Positions 56,878 through 64,000 of a stretch of 64,000 bases of DNA are shown one piece after another. How positions within the stretch are numbered: the stretch's first letter is position 1; each line of letters opens with the position of its first letter. Source of the stretch: Sphingomonas sp. G-3-2-10 (GTDB taxonomy: Bacteria; Pseudomonadota; Alphaproteobacteria; Sphingomonadales; Sphingomonadaceae); the NCBI RefSeq assembly GCF_012927115.1, contig NZ_JABBFY010000001.1, forward strand, positions 124,001-188,000, written 5' to 3'. The translations under genes and the position numbers were made by a program. Under the pieces are notes generated by a model, which saw only the letters and a list, made by a program, of their open reading frames with translations, did no database searches and was not told the DNA's origin.

Positions 56878-59800
56878 ATGTCCATCGCCCGCCTTCCGCT
56901 CGCCCCGCGCCGCGCTTTGCTGCTCGGCACCACCGGCCTCTGCCTGCTCTTCGCCACTCCCGCGCTTGCGCAATGCGCGACGGATGGCACGGACTTTAGC
57001 TGCTCGGGCGAGAATACAGGTTCGATCGATATCTTCAGCCCGGCGCCGGTCGAAGTCGTGATCCAGCCTGGCTTCTCGATCACCGGCAGCAACGGCGACG
57101 CCGCGCTCGTGATCCGCGGGGGCAATTCGATCACCTATACCGACAATGGCAGCTCGACCGTGACCGGCACAACTGCGCGCGGGCTGCTGATCGTCGGCGG
57201 GTCGGGCGGATCGGGCAAGGTCACGGTCAACAGCGCCGGCAACATCACCGGGGCAACGCTGGGCGCCCAGGTCAACAGCCTCGGATCGGGCGGAGTCGAG
57301 GCGCGGTTCAGCGGATCGATCACCGGCATCGGCAGTTTCGGGGTCGGCGTGCTCAATGCGCCGGGATCGAACCTGCCGGGGATCCCCAACAACACGGTGC
57401 TGGTGACCAGCGGCCCGGTCAGCGGCACCAACGGCATCGTCGTTGAGGGCCGGGGCGCGTCGGGATCGATCAGCATTACCACGACGGGCACCGTCACCGG
57501 CACCAGCGCCACCGGCAATGCCATCAGCGCGCAGCATAGCGTCGCCGGCGTCGGCGGGGACATCAATGTGACCACCAGCAACATCGTGTCCGCCGGAGTA
57601 GGCGTGAACGTCAGCAACAATGGGACGGGCGCAACCACCATCCAGATCAACGGAACGGTCGATACCGCCGGGTCCGGCGTAGGTGCGATCCACACCGCCA
57701 CGGCCACCGCGCTGTCGATCACGACCAACGGCGCGATCAATGCCGGGCGCACCGGCATCCTGGCGAGCAATAATGGCAGCGGCGACACGAGCGTTACCGC
57801 CAATGCGCAGATCACCACACAGAATCTCAATCCCGCTGTTGCCAACGGCATTCCGAGCGGCAACGGCATCACCTTGTCCAACGGCTTGCTGGCCGGCAAC
57901 GCGACGGTGCGTGCTGCGGGCGTCGATGGCGGTCGTGGCGGCATCCTTGTCGTCAATAATGGCCTGGGCTTCACCAGCGTGATCGCGACCGGCCCGGTCC
58001 GCGCGCGCGCCGGCATTGGGATCGAAGTGGTGACCAGCGCCACCACCACCGACACGATCGTCAACTCGGCAGGCGTCACTGCCACCGGCGACGGGATCAA
58101 CGTTACGCATAACGGCACCGGCGCGCTCAGCATCATCGCCACCGGCGACGTGGTGTCCGAAAACGGCGTCGGCATCCGTGCCCGGGTCGACGCCGGCACC
58201 GATCTGGCGGTCAACGCGACCAACGTCCGAGGCAACACCCTCGGCATCTTCGCCAGCAGCCGGGGGCGCGACATCTCGGTAACCGCGACCGGGCTGGTTC
58301 AGGCCAACGCCACCGACGGTGTCGGCGTCTCCGCCCGCAATGTCGTCGGCGCGCGCGGCATCGCGGTCAACGTCAACGCGGTGGATGCCGCCACCGGCAT
58401 CTTCGTCGAGAATGTCGGCACCGGCCCAACCAGTGTAACGGCGACAGGCCTCGTGCTCGCGCGCAACGGGTCTGGCATGGACATTCGCACCCGAGCGGCC
58501 TCGGGCGGGACGACGATCAACGTCGCCAATGTTACCGGATCGACGGACGGCATCACCGCTTCGCTCGGCGGCACTGGCGATGTCGTCATCAATGCGACGG
58601 GCCTCCTCTCCGGCGAGGCTATCAACGGCTTGAGCCTTAGCGACTTTGCGGCGGGCAACCTGACGATCAACGTGAACCAGGTGTCGGGCGGGGCGAACGG
58701 CGTCCGCGCGAACAACAGCGGCGGCAGTTTCCGCTTTACCGCGACCGGCCTGCTCTCGGGAGGCACCGGCACCGGGGCGAGCATCGCCAACAATGCGTCC
58801 GGCGTTGACCTGCTGGTCAACGTCGCCTCCGTGCAGGGCGGGGTCAACGGCTTGTCCGTTTTCAACGGCGGCACGGGCAATACTGAGGTGACCGCGACCG
58901 GTGCGCTGATCGGCGGCACCGGTGACGGCCTGATCGTAACCGGGAACACCGGCAGCGGTGACCTGACCGTTAACCTCGTCGATGCCAGCGGCGGCCGGTT
59001 TGGTCTTGTCGGCCAGACTGCGGGCACCGGAAACGCGCGCGTGACCGCGACGGGAACGGTACGCGGCGTAACGGCCGGTGCGCGGCTTATTGCTGTCGGC
59101 GATGCGGGCACGATGCTGGGCGATTTCCGCAACGTGACTGGGGTCGAGGCCGGGATCTCCGCCCGAACGCTGGGCAGTGGCCGACTGGCGTTGATCACGC
59201 GTGGCCTGATCGAAGGCGGGACCGCAGCGATCGACATTGAGGCAGGCAATGGCGAGGCCTGGACACTCACCAACAGCGGCACGATCCGCAACAGCTCGGG
59301 CGTGTCGTCGGCGCTGGCGATCCGCTCGACCGACGGCTCGGGTACGATCACCAACAGCGGTGTCGTGCTCGGCACCGTCTCGCTCGGCGACTTCACCGCG
59401 CAGGGTGGCGGGCAGGGCCCCCAGAATGTCGGCCGGATCGGCACGCAGGCGGTTCCCAACGGCCATGAATTCGTGAACTCGGGCGAGTGGAACAGCATCG
59501 GCGGCACCAGCGAGTTCCTCGGCGCGGCCGATGTGCTCCGCAACCTGTCGGGCGGCCGTCTGGTCGGCGGCCTGAATTCGGGTGTGGCCGAGACCACGAT
59601 CTACTCCGGCCTCGAAACGCTGGCCAATAATGGCACCATCACGCTGCGCGACGGCGGCATCGGCGACGTGATCCGCACCAGCGGCGATGCATCGTTCGGC
59701 GCAGGCTCGGTCTTCGCGGTCGATGCCGGCGGCGCGGGTTCCGACCGGTTCTTGGCGGGCGGCACGGTCACCATCGCGCCGGGCGCGCAGCTCCAGGTGG

Positions 59801-61011
59801 GCAACCCGCAGACCCTCGTCCTCGGTACGCGCTACACCATCCTCGAGGCAGCAGGCGGCGTGACCGGCAGCTTCACCTTCACCAACCAGCTCATCTCGAC
59901 CTTTGTCGGCTATCGTCAGGGCCAGACGGCCAATACCGTGTTCGTCGAACTCGCCCAGCTCCGCACCTTCGCGGCCGCCGGAAACACCTTCAACCAGCGC
60001 AGTGTTGCCGGCGCGCTCGACAGCTTGCCGAGCAGCAATCCGCTCGCGGCCGCCGTGTTGATTCTGCCGAGCGATACCGCCGCGCAGGGGGCTTTCGACG
60101 CGCTCTCGGGCGAAATCCATCCCGGCGTCCGCACCGCGCTGATCGAGGACACACGCCTGCCGCGCAACGCCGCGCTGGCGCGCCTCGACGATCGCCGGGG
60201 CGGCGCGATCTGGGGCCATGCGCTGGGCAATTGGGGCCAGAGCGACGGCGCGGCCGGCGTCGGCGATCTGCGCCGCGACGGCTATGGCGCGATCCTCGGC
60301 GCGGACGTTGCGCTGGGCGACACCGCCTCGATCGGCATTGCCGGGGCCTATCTGGAGCGCGACCTCGATCTGCCGTCGCGCGCCAGCAGCGGCACGCTCA
60401 AGAGCACGCACGTCCTTGGCTATGCCGGGGTCCGCTTCGGCGGCTTCGGGATCAAGGCTGGTGCAGGCTATGCCACCGCCAGCATCGACACGGTGCGCGG
60501 CATCGCCTTTCCCGGCATCGCCCAGACCGTCACCGCCGATTATGACGGCACCGTGCTTCAGGGCTTTGCCGAGGCCGGTTACCGCATCCCGCTCGCCGGC
60601 GGGCATGTCGAGCCCTTCGCCCAGATCGCCACGATCCGCGCCGAGACCGACGGCTTCGCCGAAACTGGCGGCAGCGCGGCGTTGACGGCTAGCGAGGAGC
60701 AGGACAACGCGACGATCTCGACGCTGGGCGTGCGGTTCGAAACTGCCCGCGCGGGCGCCTTCTCGGTCGGCGGCATGGCCGGGTGGCAGCATGGCTTCGG
60801 CACGCTCGATCCCGCCACCGGCTTCCGCTTCGCCACCGGCAACGGGTTCACCGTGCTGGGCGCGGCCCGCTCGCGCGATGCGGCGGTGGCGACGATCGAC
60901 GCGCGCTTCCGCCTGTCGCCCGGCATCACCTTCTCGGTCGCCTATGACGGTGCGTTGGGATCGTCGGGCGCGGACCACAGCGTCAGCGGCGGCTTGCGGA
61001 TCGCCTTCTGA
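56878..61011 (+). CDS. Autotransporter with beta-helix passenger
   Basis: This 1,377-residue protein has a signal peptide (…LLFATPALAQ, residue 31) and a passenger of about 1,000 residues. The passenger is made of irregular repeats of about 20-45 residues rich in Gly, Thr, Asn and Val (for example SNNGTGATTIQINGTVDTAG and VTATGLVQANATDGVGVSAR), as expected for a right-handed beta-helix. A linker and a C-terminal beta-barrel of about 280 residues follow (from GGAIWGHALGNWGQSDGAAG, ending VSGGLRIAF). It should expose the passenger at the cell surface. No protease motif was noticed. A GC hairpin follows the stop. Confidence 0.9.
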   Translation: MSIARLPLAPRRALLLGTTGLCLLFATPALAQCATDGTDFSCSGENTGSIDIFSPAPVEVVIQPGFSITGSNGDAALVIRGGNSITYTDNGSSTVTGTTARGLLIVGGSGGSGKVTVNSAGNITGATLGAQVNSLGSGGVEARFSGSITGIGSFGVGVLNAPGSNLPGIPNNTVLVTSGPVSGTNGIVVEGRGASGSISITTTGTVTGTSATGNAISAQHSVAGVGGDINVTTSNIVSAGVGVNVSNNGTGATTIQINGTVDTAGSGVGAIHTATATALSITTNGAINAGRTGILASNNGSGDTSVTANAQITTQNLNPAVANGIPSGNGITLSNGLLAGNATVRAAGVDGGRGGILVVNNGLGFTSVIATGPVRARAGIGIEVVTSATTTDTIVNSAGVTATGDGINVTHNGTGALSIIATGDVVSENGVGIRARVDAGTDLAVNATNVRGNTLGIFASSRGRDISVTATGLVQANATDGVGVSARNVVGARGIAVNVNAVDAATGIFVENVGTGPTSVTATGLVLARNGSGMDIRTRAASGGTTINVANVTGSTDGITASLGGTGDVVINATGLLSGEAINGLSLSDFAAGNLTINVNQVSGGANGVRANNSGGSFRFTATGLLSGGTGTGASIANNASGVDLLVNVASVQGGVNGLSVFNGGTGNTEVTATGALIGGTGDGLIVTGNTGSGDLTVNLVDASGGRFGLVGQTAGTGNARVTATGTVRGVTAGARLIAVGDAGTMLGDFRNVTGVEAGISARTLGSGRLALITRGLIEGGTAAIDIEAGNGEAWTLTNSGTIRNSSGVSSALAIRSTDGSGTITNSGVVLGTVSLGDFTAQGGGQGPQNVGRIGTQAVPNGHEFVNSGEWNSIGGTSEFLGAADVLRNLSGGRLVGGLNSGVAETTIYSGLETLANNGTITLRDGGIGDVIRTSGDASFGAGSVFAVDAGGAGSDRFLAGGTVTIAPGAQLQVGNPQTLVLGTRYTILEAAGGVTGSFTFTNQLISTFVGYRQGQTANTVFVELAQLRTFAAAGNTFNQRSVAGALDSLPSSNPLAAAVLILPSDTAAQGAFDALSGEIHPGVRTALIEDTRLPRNAALARLDDRRGGAIWGHALGNWGQSDGAAGVGDLRRDGYGAILGADVALGDTASIGIAGAYLERDLDLPSRASSGTLKSTHVLGYAGVRFGGFGIKAGAGYATASIDTVRGIAFPGIAQTVTADYDGTVLQGFAEAGYRIPLAGGHVEPFAQIATIRAETDGFAETGGSAALTASEEQDNATISTLGVRFETARAGAFSVGGMAGWQHGFGTLDPATGFRFATGNGFTVLGAARSRDAAVATIDARFRLSPGITFSVAYDGALGSSGADHSVSGGLRIAF

Positions 61012-61023
61012 TAAAAGGGGGAC

Positions 61024-61050
61024 GGCTCCCGCCTCGTGCGGGCGGGAGCC
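61024..61050. terminator. 10-bp hairpin after the autotransporter gene
   Basis: GGCTCCCGCC at 61024-61033 pairs with GGCGGGAGCC at 61041-61050 around 7 nt. No T-run follows, but its place 12 bp after the stop suggests a terminator. Confidence 0.65.
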
Positions 61051-61072
61051 GAATTCACGTCGGACCGGTTTG

Positions 61073-62161
61073 ATGCGCGAGAGGCGATGGCATAGGCTTC
61101 GCGCCGTGTTCGCGATTCAGAAGATCTACGACGCCGCGTTCGAAGAGCGGCAATTCCCCGAACTGATCGAAGCCCTGACCGTCTATTTCGGCGGGCAGAG
61201 CGGCTTTATCGGCTGGAGCAACAATGACAGCCAGGCGCGATTCGAGGCGCAATATGGCAATGATTCCGCATGGTTGCAGCGTTATGTCGAGACCTATTGG
61301 GAACACGACATCCTGCGCCCGCATCTGTTCGCGGCGCCCGAGGGCGAGCCGGTGCCGGTCCATCCGCTGCTGCAACAGCCCGAGGTGCGCGCCTCGCGCT
61401 TCTACCGCGAATATCTCGAGCCCCAGCGCATCGTCGACAATCTGGCGGTCAACCTGATCAAGCGCGACAATATGGCCGGCACGCTTGCGGTGATCCGCAC
61501 CGGCGATGCGCCGCCGTTCGACGCCGCCGACATTGCGCGGATGCGCGAGCTGGTGCCGCATCTGCGCCGTGCGATGTTCCTCGCCAGCTACCGCATCCGG
61601 CAGGAGAATCTGATCCACGCCTATCGCCAGACCGCGCATGGCGCGCGCGACGGGCTGGTGCTGCTCGACGATGCCGGGCGGGTGATCGATCTGGGGCCGG
61701 AGATCGAGGCGTTGACCGGGCTAAGTTCGTCCGCCGCGACCCGGTCCGCCTTCGGCAAGGCGCTGGCCAAGGCGATGCGCGCGGACGGCCCGCTGCTCCA
61801 CGATCATGAGACGGAGGGCGGCACGATCCGCCTGCTCCTCCGCTCGCAGCCGCTGGAGCGCAATTTGTTCGGCGACCTGGTCGAAGGCCCCGGCGCGGCC
61901 CATGCGGTCAGCGTCACCGCGCTCGATCGCCGCTGGGGCCTCGCCTACGAAGCCATCGCGACGGCGCACAAGCTGACCCCCGGCGAAGCCCGCGTGCTGG
62001 AAGACGTGCTGACTCACGGCGAGATGACCGAGACTTCGGAACGCCTCGGCATGGCGCGGGCGACGGCGCGCAGCCACCTTCACCGCATCTACGCGAAGAC
62101 GGGAACGAAGGGCTTCCCGGACCTGTGCCTGTTCGCGCACCGGTTTATCTTGCCTCGGTGA
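61073..62161 (+). CDS. LuxR-type HTH transcriptional regulator
   Basis: This 362-residue protein has a long N-terminal sensor region (about residues 10-280, with PAS/GAF-like stretches such as GLVLLDDAGRVIDLGPEIEA) and a C-terminal LuxR HTH (LTPGEARVLEDVLTHGEMTE, TSERLGMARATARSHLHRIY). The HTH keeps the usual TPxEARVL and SHLxRIYxKTG pattern. No response-regulator receiver is present. It follows the autotransporter gene on the same strand after a hairpin and may control it; that is positional inference. A GTG at 61106 is an alternative start. Confidence 0.85.
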   Translation: MRERRWHRLRAVFAIQKIYDAAFEERQFPELIEALTVYFGGQSGFIGWSNNDSQARFEAQYGNDSAWLQRYVETYWEHDILRPHLFAAPEGEPVPVHPLLQQPEVRASRFYREYLEPQRIVDNLAVNLIKRDNMAGTLAVIRTGDAPPFDAADIARMRELVPHLRRAMFLASYRIRQENLIHAYRQTAHGARDGLVLLDDAGRVIDLGPEIEALTGLSSSAATRSAFGKALAKAMRADGPLLHDHETEGGTIRLLLRSQPLERNLFGDLVEGPGAAHAVSVTALDRRWGLAYEAIATAHKLTPGEARVLEDVLTHGEMTETSERLGMARATARSHLHRIYAKTGTKGFPDLCLFAHRFILPR

Positions 62162-63215
62162 GGGGTGCCGGTAGATCGGGAGAATCCAGAAGGTCGCCAA
62201 AGCACAGGGGATGCGCGGCCAATGTGGGATGTGGCGAATAGCCATCATTCCAGAACTTGGGTTCGACGATGTCGCGCGCGATGCTCATGCTGAACAATCG
62301 CCGGGGCTGTGGCGATCGGTTGTCGGGTCCGGCATGGAGCAAGTCGCTCCGATAGAGAATGATCGTCCCTTTTCGCGGCGCCGTCTGGACCAAGCGGAAC
62401 TGGCCATTCAGGGCGTCGCGGTGGTGATACAGCCGCCACAAATTGCGCGGGCCGAGCCCGCGAAGGCTGAATTGGGAATTTTTTCCCAATGCAAAGCGCA
62501 GCAAATTCGGCTGGTGCTGATCCCATTTCGTCGAGAATACACGGTCGAGAAATTCGCCGGGCGCCAGAGGGGCTCCCTTGCCGTTTCGCATGTCCCACAG
62601 CTTTTTCAGATTATGGCGCAGGATGCGATAGTTACACTGTACCCGAAACAGATCGATCAACGCATGGGCACTGCCGCCATGTCTGCTCTCGGAGCCGCCA
62701 TACAGGTGCGTACCGGGAATGAATACGGTCCCGCCCTGCTGCTCCGATACGTCCTCCACGGCGGCAAACAGGCTGATCACGCCGGCGGGGTCGCGGTGAA
62801 TATATTGGTGCGACGAGCCGAGATAGCTGGTCAATGTGGTGACTTCGAGCAGCGGCCGCGACCGCCCGCAATATTCCGAGATCACGCCCTCGAGACGCTG
62901 CGCCAATCGGGCGGCAAAGCCGGTTACAGGCGGCGTCGAAGGCAGCGAGCAGAAGTCGCGGCGCGCATAGCGATTGTCCGTCTCGCTGGCGAAGGCGCCC
63001 CGGCTGCGATCCGGATCCTCGATGGTCTGACGGATCAGCGCCAGACCCGCATCGGCTTCCTCGTCCGACAGGAGGCTGGTCAGGATGACCAGGCCGTGCG
63101 TATCCATCACCGTCCGGGCTTGCCGGGCGCAATCTTCGGTGAGCTTGCCCCGTTCATCCAGGACTGCGGGCACTTCGAACTCGAGTGTATCGTTGGAAAC
63201 CTTGAGTTCGTTCAT
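62145..63215 (-). CDS. Phytanoyl-CoA dioxygenase (PhyH) family Fe(II)/2-oxoglutarate enzyme
   Basis: This 356-residue protein has the PhyH iron site HQYIHRDPAGVISLFAAVED (HxD), and the distal histidine in LYRSDLLHAGPDNRS with the 2-oxoglutarate-binding arginine (R) that follows. GGTVFIPGTHLYGGSESRHG is a further family mark. The enzyme should hydroxylate a small molecule; the substrate is unknown. The ATG at 63215 has AAGGCGG upstream. Its end overlaps that of the LuxR-type gene by 17 bp in convergent orientation. The 289-bp gap to the next gene (63216-63504) shows no further gene. Confidence 0.85.
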   Translation of the reverse strand: MNELKVSNDTLEFEVPAVLDERGKLTEDCARQARTVMDTHGLVILTSLLSDEEADAGLALIRQTIEDPDRSRGAFASETDNRYARRDFCSLPSTPPVTGFAARLAQRLEGVISEYCGRSRPLLEVTTLTSYLGSSHQYIHRDPAGVISLFAAVEDVSEQQGGTVFIPGTHLYGGSESRHGGSAHALIDLFRVQCNYRILRHNLKKLWDMRNGKGAPLAPGEFLDRVFSTKWDQHQPNLLRFALGKNSQFSLRGLGPRNLWRLYHHRDALNGQFRLVQTAPRKGTIILYRSDLLHAGPDNRSPQPRRLFSMSIARDIVEPKFWNDGYSPHPTLAAHPLCFGDLLDSPDLPAPLTEAR

Positions 63216-63504
63216 GCCAATCCGCCTTCGACGATCCGGCCTTCCCCGAGTGTCACGTCTGTGCGCGGCAGTGCTGGAGAGTTTGGGACCCGCCCATTTC
63301 ATTGACACAGAAGCTTCTACGTCGGGTTAACCTCGCCCAACCACCCTTGCTTGCCGCGCAAAAGCGGCCGTTCCGCCAAGGGGCGCAAAGCAGTCCGTCC
63401 AAGCCCTCCTAAACAGATGATGGATGCCCCGCCTCGCGCGCTACGCTAGCCCGCACCCGGTCGAACCGCGGGGCAGCGATCGTGTATCTGATCAGCCAGT
63501 CAGT

Positions 63505-64000
63505 ATGAGTGCCGAGCGCCGCGACCGGATCGACGGGTGGAAGTCGATCGGCGCCTATTTCGGCCGCGATCGGACCACCGCGATCCGCTGGGCGCGCGAG
63601 CGCGATCTTCCCGTGCATCGCATCCCCGGCGGCAAGACCGGTACCGTCTTCGCGTTGCGGCACGAGCTGGAGCTATGGGCTCGGGGAGCGGAGGCGGCCG
63701 TCGATCCGGCCGTCGAAGCCGAAGCGCCGGTTCCGGCGGAGCCCGCGCCGCCATCTTCGCGGCTGGTCCGGCGCATCGGGCTGTTCGGCGCGGCGGCGAT
63801 CGGGTTGCTGGGCATCGGTTCGTTCGCGCTGCCCGCGCTCACGCCTCCGCCGGTCCCGGCGGCAAAGCCGACGGCGATCGTGCTGCCTGCCGATCCCGCC
63901 ATCGCCGAGCGGTTCATGGCCGCGCGCGATCTGGTGGCGGAGCGCGATGCGGTGTCGCTCGAACGGGCGATTGAGCTGCTGCGCGACGTGACGAAGCGCG
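63505..64000 (+). CDS. Winged-helix plus membrane-segment protein (cut by window edge)
   Basis: From an ATG at 63505, 165 codons stay open to the right edge. The N-terminal 60 residues (DGWKSIGAYFGRDRTTAIRW, ARERDLPVHRIPGGKTGTVF) form a MerR/excisionase-like winged helix with a conserved W-K-x-I-x-x-Y start. A Pro/Ala linker and one membrane helix (IGLFGAAAIGLLGIGSFALP) follow, and then a helical region that looks like the start of TPR repeats. Such membrane-bound HTH/TPR proteins are known as sensory regulators in several phyla. The C-terminus is not visible. Confidence 0.65.
   Translation, partial: MSAERRDRIDGWKSIGAYFGRDRTTAIRWARERDLPVHRIPGGKTGTVFALRHELELWARGAEAAVDPAVEAEAPVPAEPAPPSSRLVRRIGLFGAAAIGLLGIGSFALPALTPPPVPAAKPTAIVLPADPAIAERFMAARDLVAERDAVSLERAIELLRDVTKR

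Noticed and set aside
57000-60000. Repeated DNA in the autotransporter passenger as a possible CRISPR-like array
   Set aside because: The repeats are degenerate, in frame and of variable length, as expected for a beta-helix; no cas genes are present.
55795-60978. Minus-strand open frame of 1,727 codons opposite the RND pump and autotransporter genes
   Set aside because: It mirrors two well-supported plus-strand genes, is very rich in Arg, Gly, Ala and Asp as expected for antisense frames in GC-rich DNA, and shows no domain.

Overview
The window looks like chromosome of a high-GC alphaproteobacterium of the Sphingomonas type. The evidence is the set of families present: several large TonB-dependent receptors, a TonB/PepSY unit, an S9 peptidase, CopA/CopB copper proteins and a tryptophan-halogenase-like FAD enzyme. 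Codon use is strongly GC-biased, and some starts appear to be TTG or GTG. The genus is an inference from this context, not a measurement.

Region 1 (1 to about 11,150) is the right part of an integrated phage-like element. It carries the start of a terminase large subunit, a terminase small subunit, a T7-type endonuclease I, a DUF2958 protein, several small unknown proteins and, at its right edge, a large serine recombinase. The recombinase lies directly against a comM gene that has lost its 5' part, so the element probably integrated into comM. Between the two terminase genes is a 3.2-kb cargo block with its own small serine resolvase. Five genes of the element lack a Shine-Dalgarno sequence and carry CTAACTA (one has CTAAGTA) exactly 4 nt before the start codon.

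Region 2 (11,150 to 19,330) is host sequence: the comM remnant, a stand-alone C-terminal domain of a contractile-injection tape-measure protein, a TPR-like and a FecR-domain protein, tRNA-Leu(CAA), and a gntR / ABC ATPase / membrane protein / S9 peptidase operon behind a palindromic operator.

Region 3 (19,337 to 37,037) is a catabolic and uptake island. An IclR-type regulator, an MFS transporter, an EthD-like protein, a cytochrome P450, a citrate-synthase-like lyase, a class III CoA-transferase, a VOC protein and a TonB receptor are tied together by a tandem operator (two TTTCG-N5-CGAAA sites whose centres are 19 bp apart) found at five promoters. After the receptor come wrbA, an alpha/beta hydrolase, a MetE-like protein, a HutC-type regulator and a TonB receptor/PepSY/PepSY operon. 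The HutC gene and the second receptor share a second palindrome (TGTATATACA type).

Region 4 (37,427 to 42,727) is copper resistance: copA and copB downstream of a CnrYXH-like anti-sigma/sensor/ECF-sigma set, copC, and a dioxygenase pseudogene with an in-frame amber codon.

Region 5 (42,846 to 50,993) contains trxC, an FAD-dependent halogenase and, converging on it, a likely operon of antiporter, porin, TonB receptor and a short reductive-dehalogenase-like Fe-S protein.

Region 6 (51,152 to 64,000) contains a Phd/PIN toxin-antitoxin pair, a heavy-metal RND system without its outer-membrane channel gene, a 1,377-residue autotransporter, a LuxR-type regulator, a PhyH-type dioxygenase and the start of a winged-helix/membrane protein cut by the window edge.
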